64,000 nt of DNA, taken from Sphingomonadales bacterium (lineage in GTDB: Bacteria > Pseudomonadota > Alphaproteobacteria > Sphingomonadales > Sphingomonadaceae). Each line of letters begins with the position of its first letter. Position 1 is the stretch's first letter. Of this stretch, positions 19,864 through 29,396 are shown in pieces. A program made the position numbers and the translations under genes. The notes under the pieces are model-generated. The model was not told the DNA's origin, ran no database searches, and saw only the letters and a program-made list of their open reading frames with translations. The DNA is taken from the NCBI GenBank assembly GCA_027486415.1, contig JAIXPC010000008.1, forward strand, positions 1 to 64,000. Reading direction: 5' to 3'.

Positions 19864-21105
19864 ATGGACATTTCCAACGCCCCGGTGCGCGCGCCGCGCG
19901 GATCGCAGCGGCCGCTGCTGATCCTGGCCGGGCTGGTGGCTGGCCTTGTCTGCGGCACGCTGGCCGCCGGAACCGAGGCCGCTCGCCCGCTGCTTGCCGC
20001 CAGTCGCCCCATCGGCCGGCTGTGGCTGAACGGCCTGACCATGACGGTTGTGCCGCTGGTCTTCGCGCTCCTTGTCGGCGGCATGGCCGGGGCTGCCCGA
20101 TCGGCCTCGACCGGTATCGCGCGCCGCGCCATCGCCTGGTTCGCCACGTTGCTGGTGGCCGCTTCGTTCGCCAGTGCTGCCCTTACCCCACTGGCCCTGA
20201 CAGCATGGCCGCAGCCGCCTGGGGCCGAAGCGCTCGCACTGGCCGCACCCGCCGCGCTTCCGGCGGCAGACCCCGCGCCCTGGTATGAGAATATCCTGCC
20301 CGCCAACCCGGTGCGGGCTGCGGCCGATGGCGCAATGGTGCCGATCGTGGTGTTCGCGCTGCTGCTAGGGCTTGCCCTGGCACGGGTGGAGGCACTGCCA
20401 CGCTCTGCCCTGCTCGCTGCCATCTCGGCCCTGGGCCAGGCCATGCTGGTGATCGTCGACTGGATCCTGTGGTTGGCGCCCGTTGGCGTTTTTGCGCTGG
20501 CCATCGGGGTCGGGCTGGCAGCCGGTGCCGGCGTTGCGGGCGTGCTGGTTCATTATGTCGTCACCGTCATCGCCGCCTGCCTGATGGCCACCGTGATCGC
20601 CATTGTCTGCGCGGTGGTGGCAGGGCGCATCTCGCCGCTCTCCTTCGTTCGTGCTGCGCTGCCGGCGCAGATTGTCGCCGGCGCAACCCAATCCTCGCTG
20701 GCCGCACTGCCGGCCATGATTGCCGCGGCGACGCCAATGGGGGTGGATCGCGCCACTGCCGGCATGGTGCTGCCCCTGTCGGTCTCCCTTTTCAGGATGG
20801 CCAGCGCAGCGGCCAATGTAACGGTCGCCATCTATCTTGCCGGTCTGCACGGCATTGCCTTGCCGGTGACGGCGCTGCTGGCCGGCGCGGCGGTGGCGGC
20901 AACGGTCAGCATCGCGGCTGTCGGCCTGCCGGCGCAGGTGTCGTTCATTGCGGTGATCGCCCCGGTGTGCCTGGCCATGGGCGTGCCGATCACCCTGCTG
21001 CCGCTGTTGATGGCAATCGAAACCATCCCCGACATGTTCCGCACCATCGGCAACGTCACCGGCGGGCTGGCCGTCACCCGAATCAGCGGGCGCGATGCCT
21101 CATGA
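19864..21105 (+). CDS. Dicarboxylate/amino acid:cation symporter (DAACS family)
   Basis: 413-aa multi-TM protein with GRLWLNGLTMTVVPLVFALLVGGMAG, ATQSSLAALPAMI, MVLPLSVSLFRMASAAANVTVAIYLA, LLMAIETIPDMFRTIGNVTGGLAVT. Confidence 0.85.
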   Translation: MDISNAPVRAPRGSQRPLLILAGLVAGLVCGTLAAGTEAARPLLAASRPIGRLWLNGLTMTVVPLVFALLVGGMAGAARSASTGIARRAIAWFATLLVAASFASAALTPLALTAWPQPPGAEALALAAPAALPAADPAPWYENILPANPVRAAADGAMVPIVVFALLLGLALARVEALPRSALLAAISALGQAMLVIVDWILWLAPVGVFALAIGVGLAAGAGVAGVLVHYVVTVIAACLMATVIAIVCAVVAGRISPLSFVRAALPAQIVAGATQSSLAALPAMIAAATPMGVDRATAGMVLPLSVSLFRMASAAANVTVAIYLAGLHGIALPVTALLAGAAVAATVSIAAVGLPAQVSFIAVIAPVCLAMGVPITLLPLLMAIETIPDMFRTIGNVTGGLAVTRISGRDAS

Positions 21106-22076
21106 GCAATGATGGCCGCAGCGCCAGCCGCCCCTGGCACATGCCGCCGCGCGCGTTGATCGCGATCGCCCGGCGAACGGTTGCCGAAGCGATCAATGAC
21201 AACATCGGTCTGATTGCTGCCGGGGTCGCCTTTTACGGGTTTCTGGCGCTGGTGCCGTTCCTGGCCGCGGTGGTTCTGGTCTATGGGGTTGCCGCCGATC
21301 CGGCGACGGTCGAACGCCATGTCAGCGCGCTGACCGAAGTCATGCCTGCTGACGTCGCGGGGCTGATCGGCGATCAGCTGCATCAGGTGGTGGCCACGTC
21401 GGGCGAGAAAAAGGGCATCGGCATCGCCGCAGCGCTGGCGCTGGCCCTGTTCAGCGCCCGCAACGGCGCAGGCGCAATCATCACCGCGCTGAACGTCGCC
21501 TATGAGGAGGATGAGAAACGCAGTTTCGTTATCGTCACCCTGCTCGCCATCGCGATGACGGCAGCGGCGGTGCTGCTGGCCATTGTTGCGGTGGTGGCCA
21601 TCACGGCCTTTGGTCATGTGGAGAGCCTGTTCCCCGGCACACCCGACTGGCTGACCATGCTCGGCACCATGACCGCCTATGCCGTGCTGCTGCTTGCCGG
21701 CGCGGCCGCGGCGGCGACGCTCTATCGTTACGGCCCGTCACGCCAAAAGGCGAAATGGGTGTGGCTGACACCCGGATCGTTGCTGGCTGCTGTGCTCTGG
21801 TTGGCCATCACGATCGGTTTCGGCATCTATGTTGACCATTTCGGCGATTACGGTGCCACCTATGGTTCGCTGGGCGCGGTGATCGTGACGCTGACCTGGC
21901 TGTTCCTGTCGAGCTATGCCCTGTTGCTGGGCGCAGAGCTGAACAGCGAGTTCGAACATCAGACCGCGCATGACAGCACCGGGGCCGGCGCGCCGCTGGG
22001 CGCGCGAGGCGCATGGGTGGCTGACCATGTGGCTAGCTCGCCAACAACGCCCGATCCGGCTGATAGGCAGCGCTGA
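21102..22076 (+). CDS. YihY/BrkB family inner-membrane protein
   Basis: IARRTVAEAINDNIGLIAAGVAFYGFLALVPFLAAVVLVYG, LGAVIVTLTWLFLSSYALLLGAELNSEFEHQT. ATGA overlap with the preceding symporter. Confidence 0.87.
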   Translation: MSNDGRSASRPWHMPPRALIAIARRTVAEAINDNIGLIAAGVAFYGFLALVPFLAAVVLVYGVAADPATVERHVSALTEVMPADVAGLIGDQLHQVVATSGEKKGIGIAAALALALFSARNGAGAIITALNVAYEEDEKRSFVIVTLLAIAMTAAAVLLAIVAVVAITAFGHVESLFPGTPDWLTMLGTMTAYAVLLLAGAAAAATLYRYGPSRQKAKWVWLTPGSLLAAVLWLAITIGFGIYVDHFGDYGATYGSLGAVIVTLTWLFLSSYALLLGAELNSEFEHQTAHDSTGAGAPLGARGAWVADHVASSPTTPDPADRQR

Positions 22077-24180
22077 AGCGGTCGATGGCGCTGGCCAGAT
22101 CAGGCAGCAACTGCCCGCGTCGGCTGATCAGGCGGGCATCCTCCGGGCGCGGCGCCACCTGGCCGATCAGGCGCCCGTCACGCCGCTGCACCAATCGCGT
22201 CGGCAGGCCGTGGGCTTCGGCAAGCGCGCCGGCAAAGGCGGCCCAGTCCATGCCGCCGGCATTGGCCAGGTGCCAGATGCCCCGTTCGCCATCGATCAGG
22301 AGATCGAGGATGTTGGCGACGAGGTCCGGCACATAGGTGGGCGACACACGTTGCGACGCAGCGGCAAAGCGTTCACCGCGCGCCAGCGTATCGACGGCAT
22401 GGACAGCGAAATTGTGCCGATCATCGGGGGAGAAAAAGGCTGCGGTCCGCACGATCAGTGCGTCCGGACAGGCGCGGCGGACCCGGCGTTCGGCTTCGGC
22501 CTTGGCCCGGCCATAGGCGTTGATGGCGCGCGGGCTGTTCATCTCGTGATAGGGCACGCCGGCCTGTCCATCGAACACCTGGTCGGTGGACACCTGCACC
22601 AGCCGGATGCCGCGCCGCGCTGCCGCCACGGCCAATATCTCCGGCCCCAGCGCATTGATCTGGTGGCAGATCTGCGGGTCACGTTCGGCCCGTTCGATAT
22701 CGACAAGCCCGGCGCAGTTGATGATCGCCCACGGCTGCAGGCGATCAAGCGCCGCCACCACGGATTGCGAATCGGTCAGCGCCAGCATGGCGCGATCGGT
22801 CACCACATGTGCCAGCCCGCGCATCCGGCAATGGACGGCGATGGCACGGCACAGCGTGCCGGTGGCGCCGGTGATCAGGATCGGCGGACCGGCGGGAGCC
22901 GGATCGGGCGCGGCGATCGCATAGCCGGGCAGCATCCGCCCCGGGCGCTGCCACCAGCCCGGCGCGGTGGTGATGGCAGGCAGCGGCGGCTGTTGGCCCC
23001 TGGCCAGCGCCGTCAGCAACCCCGCCATTGCGGTCGCGCGCGGCGGGGTGCTGCGGGCATCGAACACGCCAGCCTCATAATGGCCGTCGGCGCGGGTGAG
23101 CAGGCTGTTCCAGTCATGGGCGCCAAGCAGCGACCAGGCGGTGACCGCCTCCACCGCCACCCCTTCGGCCGCAACGGCTTCGGCAGCGCGCCAGCCCTGC
23201 AGGAACCAGCGCATCTGTTCCTCGCGCGTTGATCCATTGTGACATTCGGTGATGGCGACCGGCTTGCCATGGCGTGCCGCCGTCTGGCGCAGCAGGCTGG
23301 CGACATCGGCCATGCGAGGCGCAGTGCGGACGGCATCGACATTGATGCAGGGCGTGCCGTCGCTGGCCAGCATGATGCCGGGGTGCAGGTCCTGTCGGTG
23401 GGTGAGATAGCGGTTACTGCACAGATAGTGATTGATGCCCACCACATCGGCGGGGCACGGATCATCGGCAATGGCGCGCAGCCGGTCAGCAAGGCCGTGG
23501 CGTGCCAGCCGATTCCACAGCGGATGGCCCCGCACCACCATGCCGGCGAGCAGATCCCAGGTCATCCACCGGCGCTGGTTTTCAAATTCGCATTGTGCAG
23601 CGAGTTCCGGCGTCGAAACCGCCTCGCCCAGATCGTCGGTCTGGATCAGCCGGGCTGCCGGGTTCACCGCGCGGATTTCGCGCATGGCGGCGCGGGTGGC
23701 ATCGATCTGGTTGATCAGCGCCAGCCACATCGCGCCCTCATCACGGGTGTGCGGATACCAATGACCATAAAGGCAGCTGAAGCGCGCTGTCGTCAGCGGT
23801 TCATTCACCGGCGTCCAGTCGCGCACATGGGGGTAACGGCGGGCGATGGCGGCGGCATGGGCGGCAAGGCCGGGCGCAAAACAGTCCTTGAGCAGGCTGG
23901 TCATCGCCGGGCCGCTGCCGTGATGGACGAGGCCGACAATCGGCCGGATGCCGGCGGATTCCAGTTCGCCCATGCGGCGATCAATCAGCGGCAGATGCGC
24001 CGCACTGGCGGCCGTTGATTCCCACAGGATCGGAAATCGCAGCGCACTGATGCCCAGTTCGGCAAGGCGCGTCAGATCAAAATCATGCAGACAGGCACCG
24101 CCGCCGCGCGTTGCCTGGTCGAAAAACGCATCATCAATGCGGTTGACGGTGCATTCCAGACCACCCCACAGCGCGATCAT
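22033..24180 (-). CDS. Fusion protein: GH1-like glycoside hydrolase domain + RmlD-like NAD(P)-dependent sugar-nucleotide reductase domain
   Basis: N-terminal half has RDWTPVNEPLTTARF and PVAITECHNGS (GH1-type catalytic Glu motifs). C-terminal half has ILITGATGTL, STDQVFDGQAGVPYHE, INAYGRAKAEAERRV (YxxxK), typical RmlD features. Confidence 0.85.
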   Translation of the reverse strand: MIALWGGLECTVNRIDDAFFDQATRGGGACLHDFDLTRLAELGISALRFPILWESTAASAAHLPLIDRRMGELESAGIRPIVGLVHHGSGPAMTSLLKDCFAPGLAAHAAAIARRYPHVRDWTPVNEPLTTARFSCLYGHWYPHTRDEGAMWLALINQIDATRAAMREIRAVNPAARLIQTDDLGEAVSTPELAAQCEFENQRRWMTWDLLAGMVVRGHPLWNRLARHGLADRLRAIADDPCPADVVGINHYLCSNRYLTHRQDLHPGIMLASDGTPCINVDAVRTAPRMADVASLLRQTAARHGKPVAITECHNGSTREEQMRWFLQGWRAAEAVAAEGVAVEAVTAWSLLGAHDWNSLLTRADGHYEAGVFDARSTPPRATAMAGLLTALARGQQPPLPAITTAPGWWQRPGRMLPGYAIAAPDPAPAGPPILITGATGTLCRAIAVHCRMRGLAHVVTDRAMLALTDSQSVVAALDRLQPWAIINCAGLVDIERAERDPQICHQINALGPEILAVAAARRGIRLVQVSTDQVFDGQAGVPYHEMNSPRAINAYGRAKAEAERRVRRACPDALIVRTAAFFSPDDRHNFAVHAVDTLARGERFAAASQRVSPTYVPDLVANILDLLIDGERGIWHLANAGGMDWAAFAGALAEAHGLPTRLVQRRDGRLIGQVAPRPEDARLISRRGQLLPDLASAIDRFSAAYQPDRALLAS

Positions 24181-24308
24181 GACACGACACCCCGGTGCAG
24201 TGTCTGTCGGTTGGGCGGGATTTTCATGGTGTTGGCGGGCATCATGCCCGGTTGAACCGGCCTTGCGCCCCTGCGGTTCCCCAAGTCGGCGTTATCGGGC
24301 GGTTTTCG

Positions 24309-25475
24309 TCAGTCGGCCCCGAAAAGGTCGCGGGTGAACAGCTTGTCGGCCACGTCGGCCAGATCATCGCTCATGCGGTTGGCCAGGATCACGTCGGCCT
24401 CAGCCTTGAACGCGGCGAGGTCGCGCACCACGGGCGATCCGAAGAAGCTGTCCTCCTGCATCGCCGGTTCAAAGATGATGACGGGGATGCCGCGCGCCTT
24501 GATGCGCTTCATGATGCCCTGGATCGATGATTGCCGGAAATTGTCGCTGTTGGCCTTCATCACCAGCCGATACACGCCCACCACGCGCGGCTTGCGGTCA
24601 AAGATGCGCTGGGCCAGGAAATCCTTGCGGGTGCGGTTGGCATCCACGATGGCGGCGATCAGGTTCTGCGGCACTGCGCCATAATTGGCCAGCAACTGCT
24701 TGGTATCCTTGGGCAGGCAATAGCCGCCATAACCGAACGACGGGTTGTTGTAATGCAGCCCGATGCGCGGATCGAGGCCGATGCCCTCGATGATCTGGCG
24801 CGTGTCCATGCCGGCGGCCATGGCGTAACTGTCGAGTTCGTTGAAGAAGGCGACGCGCATGGCCAGATAGGTGTTGGCAAACAGCTTGATCGCCTCGGCC
24901 TCCGCCGGATCGGTCAACAACACCGGCACGTCCGTCTTGGCGGCACCCTCCAGCATCAGGTCGGCAAACATCCGGCCCATCGGCCCGGTATCGCCGACGA
25001 TGATCCGCGACGGGTGGAGATTGTCGTGGAGGGCGCGGCCTTCGCGTAGGAATTCCGGGCTGAACATCACCCGGTCGCTGCCCAGTTCGCGCCGCAGCCG
25101 CGCGATGAAGCCCACCGGGATCGTCGATTTGACCACCACCACGGCATCGGGGTTCACTGCCAGCGCCGCCTTTGCCACCGTTTCCACCGACGACGTGTCG
25201 AAATGGTTGGTGTTGGGATCATAATCGGTGGGCGTCGCGATCACCACCAGTGCGGCATCGCGCGCGGCGGCGGCCAGATCGGTCGTCGCCGTCAACGCAA
25301 GGGGCCGTTCGGCCAGGAATTGCTGCAGTTCGGCATCGACGATCGGGCTCTGCCGGGCATTGACCATGTCCACGCGCGCGGCGCTCACGTCCACCGCCGT
25401 CACGTCATGGTTCTGCGCCAGCAGCACGGCGTTCGACAGGCCGACATAGCCCAAACCCACCACCGTGATCTTCAT
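24309..25475 (-). CDS. ugd: UDP-glucose/GDP-mannose dehydrogenase family protein (UDP-glucose 6-dehydrogenase)
   Basis: [71 protein letters not shown] (catalytic Cys). Confidence 0.92.
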   Translation of the reverse strand: MKITVVGLGYVGLSNAVLLAQNHDVTAVDVSAARVDMVNARQSPIVDAELQQFLAERPLALTATTDLAAAARDAALVVIATPTDYDPNTNHFDTSSVETVAKAALAVNPDAVVVVKSTIPVGFIARLRRELGSDRVMFSPEFLREGRALHDNLHPSRIIVGDTGPMGRMFADLMLEGAAKTDVPVLLTDPAEAEAIKLFANTYLAMRVAFFNELDSYAMAAGMDTRQIIEGIGLDPRIGLHYNNPSFGYGGYCLPKDTKQLLANYGAVPQNLIAAIVDANRTRKDFLAQRIFDRKPRVVGVYRLVMKANSDNFRQSSIQGIMKRIKARGIPVIIFEPAMQEDSFFGSPVVRDLAAFKAEADVILANRMSDDLADVADKLFTRDLFGAD

Positions 25476-25572
25476 GCCCAGTCTCCAGACGAAATCCGCA
25501 GCAGGTCTTTGGCGCGGAACGCGTGGCAGGGCAATGCCGCGCGGTTGCCGGCAAGGCAACAGGGGAGAAACG

Positions 25573-26115
25573 CTATTCCGTTGGCGGATTGTGCAGCCAC
25601 GCGGCATGGCGCGGGGCGCGGCGGGTCTGCCGCCATTCTTCCAGCATGGCCGGCGCCACCGCCTTCAGTTCGGCATATTGTTCCGCCGTGCCGATGTTGC
25701 ACGCCAGTTCGAGGCGATGGCCGTTGGGATCAAAGAAATAGATCGACTTGAAGATGCCGTGCCAGGTCGGCCCCAGCACGTCGATGCCCAGCCCTTCCAG
25801 ATGCGCCTTGGCACTAATCAGTTCGGCCTCGTCGGCCACTTCGAAGGCGATGTGCTGCACCCAGGCCGGCGTGTTCGGGTCCTTGCCCATCTCCGGCTGG
25901 TTGGGCAGCTCGAAAAAGGCCAGCACATTGCCGCCGCCGCAATCCAGAAAGACGTGCATATAGGGATCATAGGCGCCGGTGGACGGCACATGATCCTCGG
26001 CAAAGGCGGTGGTGTAGGTCATGCCCAGCGTCTTCGCATACCATTCCACCGTCTCGGCGGCGTCACGGCAGCGATAGGCGACGTGGTGGATGCGCCTGAG
26101 GCTGGGAATGGTCAT
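25573..26115 (-). CDS. VOC family protein (glyoxalase/bleomycin-resistance/dioxygenase fold)
   Basis: [26 protein letters not shown]...[52 protein letters not shown]. Overlaps the hppD stop by ATGA. Confidence 0.88.
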   Translation of the reverse strand: MTIPSLRRIHHVAYRCRDAAETVEWYAKTLGMTYTTAFAEDHVPSTGAYDPYMHVFLDCGGGNVLAFFELPNQPEMGKDPNTPAWVQHIAFEVADEAELISAKAHLEGLGIDVLGPTWHGIFKSIYFFDPNGHRLELACNIGTAEQYAELKAVAPAMLEEWRQTRRAPRHAAWLHNPPTE

Positions 26116-27209
26116 TGTGCCGGTTCCACCTGCAACACGCCGCGGCGCAGCTGGTCGCGCTCCATGCTTTCAAACAGCGCCTTGAAATTGCCCTCGCCAA
26201 AGCCTTCGTCGCCCTTGCGCTGGATGAATTCGAAGAACACCGGGCCGATCATGGTTTCGGAAAAGATCTGGAGCAGCAGGCGCTTGCTGCCATCGGTGGT
26301 GCCATCCAGCAGGATGCCGCGCGATTGCAGCGCGCCCACGTCCTCGCCATGGCCGGGCAGGCGTTCGGCCAGCATCTCGTAATAGGTTTCGGGCGGGGCG
26401 GTCATGAACGGCGTGCCGCTGGCCTTCAGCCGATCCCACACGGTGATCAGATCATCGCAGGCAAAGGCGATGTGCTGGATGCCCTCGCCATTGTAGGCGC
26501 GCAGGAATTCCTCGATCTGGCCGCCGCCACCGCGCCCTTCCTCGTTCAGCGGGATGCGGATCTTGCCATCGGGCGCGGTCATCGCCTTGCTGGTCAGCCC
26601 GGTATATTCGCCCTTGATGTCGAACCAGCGGATCTCGCGGAAATTGGCGATGCGTTCGTAAAAGGCCGCCCAATGCGCCATGCGACCGCCGTAGACATTG
26701 TGGGTGAGGTGATCGATCACCTCCAGCCCGGCGCCGACAGGATTGCGATCCACGCCGGCTTCATACACGAAATCAATGTCATAGATCGACAGTTCGGGCC
26801 CATAGCGATCGACGAGGTAGATGATCGATCCGCCGATGCCGCGGATGCCGGGCAGCCGCAATTCCATCGGGCCGGTGCGGCTTTCCACCGGCTCGGCCCC
26901 GCGCTCCAGCGCTTCGGCATAGGCCCTGGCAGCATCCTTCACACGCCAGGCCATGCCGCAGGCTGACGCGCCATGCTCGGCGGCAAAATACCAGGCCGGG
27001 CTGCGCGGTTCATAATTGGCAATGAGATTGATGCCGCCTTGCCGCCACAGCTGCACATCCTTGGACCGGTGGCGGGCGACCTGGGTGAAGCCCATCGCGG
27101 CGAACACCGGTTCCAGCACGCCCTTGGTGGGCGCGCAGAATTCGATGAATTCAAAGCCATCCAGGCCCAGCGGATTTTCAAACAGATCGGCCACGACGAA
27201 TGTCCCCAT
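26112..27209 (-). CDS. hppD: 4-hydroxyphenylpyruvate dioxygenase
   Basis: [136 protein letters not shown]. Confidence 0.96.
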   Translation of the reverse strand: MGTFVVADLFENPLGLDGFEFIEFCAPTKGVLEPVFAAMGFTQVARHRSKDVQLWRQGGINLIANYEPRSPAWYFAAEHGASACGMAWRVKDAARAYAEALERGAEPVESRTGPMELRLPGIRGIGGSIIYLVDRYGPELSIYDIDFVYEAGVDRNPVGAGLEVIDHLTHNVYGGRMAHWAAFYERIANFREIRWFDIKGEYTGLTSKAMTAPDGKIRIPLNEEGRGGGGQIEEFLRAYNGEGIQHIAFACDDLITVWDRLKASGTPFMTAPPETYYEMLAERLPGHGEDVGALQSRGILLDGTTDGSKRLLLQIFSETMIGPVFFEFIQRKGDEGFGEGNFKALFESMERDQLRRGVLQVEPAQ

Positions 27210-27331
27210 TGCAACAGGCCCGCGATGATAGCGCAGATGGCGGTCACTGTCCGTGCAAGTTGGCAGGACGGGCCGCCCCCTGATGCAATGCCCACGCGCC
27301 AGCTGCGCCTTTCCTGCAAGAACCGTGCAGC

Positions 27332-29275
27332 TTATACCGGAACCGTGAAATGCTTGCCGGCAAACACGGCCTGCCAGCTTTCGATTTCCGACACCACCAC
27401 ATCATCGGCGGCATGGGCCAGATCGGCGACGCTGCCATAATCCAGCGTGCGGGCATCGCGCAGCAGCGTGGCACGGCGCAGCACGGCATCCAGCTTTTCG
27501 GCCGATACCCGGCTGATCGCGGCAAACCGGTCGAAATCGCCGAAATAGCGAATGCCCGCCACCGCGCCGCCGATGGTGGGGAACATCACGCCCAGGAAGG
27601 TGAAGGGCTTTGCCGAAGCCTCGGCCCAGGCCGCCGGGAACACGCCCACCTGCCCCGCCAGCCACAGCAGCAGCCACAGGGCGACGGCCACCACGGCAAG
27701 CTGGAACGACACGATCGAAACCCGGTCGAGGCGGTGATGGACCAGGTCCAGCCGCCGCGCCTTGACCCGATGATAATCGCGCTGGCTGGCCAGATGCGGG
27801 ATCAGCAGGCCGTCAAGCGCCTGACGCAGCCAGTTCTGATCAATGCTGGCGCAGGGCAGGCCAACCTCGCGCACGGCATGGCGGGCGTGATATTCCGGCC
27901 AGACGGCCCCTTCCCCGCGTGGCCAGCGGCCGGGCGGTCGCGCTGCGCCCAGCGCCAGCAGGAAAGGCGCATGGCGCAGATATTCGGCGGCGCGGCGGGT
28001 TTCGAACCAGCGGTCGTGCCAGTGATCGCGCTTGGCCAGTGCGGTGGTGAAGACGATGGCCGACAGCAGCAGGAATTCCACCAGCGCAAACAGATGCTTC
28101 CACTCCGGGCCAGCGGTGGGGAGATAGGCGAGGCCGGCGAGCACGGCCGCGCCCGACAGCAGGAAATTTGCCACCATGCCGCCACGATACTGATCGGAAA
28201 AACGGGTGGAGATGCCATCCGCCCAGGCAAAGCGGTGCAGCACTGCGGTGGTGATGGCGCGCGGCCAGTGTGTGCCAGCCGCCGGCAGCGCCGAAATGGT
28301 CGCGAGCATGGCCGCGCCACTGCCGGTGGCGATGGCATCGGGCGGCTCGTGATCGATCCGCAAGGATCGCCAGCCCCTGCCGCCACCGCCGAACAGCGCC
28401 TCCACCCGGCGATAGGCGTGGAACCACGGGTTCGATCGCGGCCGCCATTGATCGGCATCCAACGATTGTGGGCTGCCATGGGCATTGGCCGGGGGCCGCA
28501 AGGCCGCCGCTATCGCGCGGGCCAGGGCGGCAGTGCGCTCGTCGGAAGTGTCTTTCTGGTCAAGCGCTTCCAGTTCGGTCACCACTCGCCAGGATTCCGG
28601 ATCGGCGGCATCGATGACGACCGCTGCCGCCCCGGCAGCGAGGGCGCTGGCCAGCGTGTGGCCGGTGCCGCCCACGGCATCGCGGCTGGCCCCGTCCCAC
28701 ACGGCGATCACCAGATCAGATTGTTCGATCATCACGCGCCCGGCCAGGGCCACACGGCGCGACGCGGTGAAGGCATAGCGCTGGGCGGCGGGAACGTCGC
28801 CCGGTGCATCGACCATCGCCAGATACAGCGCCGAAACCGCCCTGTCGGCTTCGGCCAGTTCAAACACGCAGGCCTTGTCCATCAGGTGGGTGATGGCCGC
28901 AGCGCGGGCGGCCGTGGCGGGATCGGCGGGCGACGCCCCTTCCAGCAGGCGGCGGGCGTCCGCTCCGTCGCCGGGCTGGGCGTTGATGGCCAGATTGAGC
29001 GCGCGGCCAAACGGGATCGGCGATACCAGCTGCCACCCCTGCGCCAGCGCGGCGCTGGCGGCCACCTGATCAGTGCCATTGGCCAGCAGACTGTGCAGCC
29101 GCACCGCGTGGTCACCGGCGTGTGCCGCGATGCGGGCAAAGACATGGGCGACGGTGGCGGCAATGCGCGCTTCGTTGGCGGCATAGGCCGGATTGTTGGC
29201 GCGATGCCCGGTCACACCAAGCGACAGGATCGGCAACGGCATCGGCGGTGCGGCATGAACGGGCAAGGCAGCCAT
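27332..29275 (-). CDS. SLOG-like domain protein with C-terminal SLATT-like multi-TM region (putative membrane effector)
   Basis: N-terminus LGVTGHR...[11 protein letters not shown]...[42 protein letters not shown] (Rossmannoid SLOG/LOG-like). Two hydrophobic pairs follow ([39 protein letters not shown] and [38 protein letters not shown]) plus [21 protein letters not shown]. Confidence 0.7.
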   Translation of the reverse strand: MAALPVHAAPPMPLPILSLGVTGHRANNPAYAANEARIAATVAHVFARIAAHAGDHAVRLHSLLANGTDQVAASAALAQGWQLVSPIPFGRALNLAINAQPGDGADARRLLEGASPADPATAARAAAITHLMDKACVFELAEADRAVSALYLAMVDAPGDVPAAQRYAFTASRRVALAGRVMIEQSDLVIAVWDGASRDAVGGTGHTLASALAAGAAAVVIDAADPESWRVVTELEALDQKDTSDERTAALARAIAAALRPPANAHGSPQSLDADQWRPRSNPWFHAYRRVEALFGGGGRGWRSLRIDHEPPDAIATGSGAAMLATISALPAAGTHWPRAITTAVLHRFAWADGISTRFSDQYRGGMVANFLLSGAAVLAGLAYLPTAGPEWKHLFALVEFLLLSAIVFTTALAKRDHWHDRWFETRRAAEYLRHAPFLLALGAARPPGRWPRGEGAVWPEYHARHAVREVGLPCASIDQNWLRQALDGLLIPHLASQRDYHRVKARRLDLVHHRLDRVSIVSFQLAVVAVALWLLLWLAGQVGVFPAAWAEASAKPFTFLGVMFPTIGGAVAGIRYFGDFDRFAAISRVSAEKLDAVLRRATLLRDARTLDYGSVADLAHAADDVVVSEIESWQAVFAGKHFTVPV

Positions 29276-29396
29276 GGCCGGATCATGTCCTTTGCTTTTT
29301 TGTCAAAGACAACCGCCAAATTGCCAATGATCGGTAAATTGACCTTCGCCATGCGGCAAATTTCCGGCAATAAGGATCGCAGGCTTGGAGGCGGGC

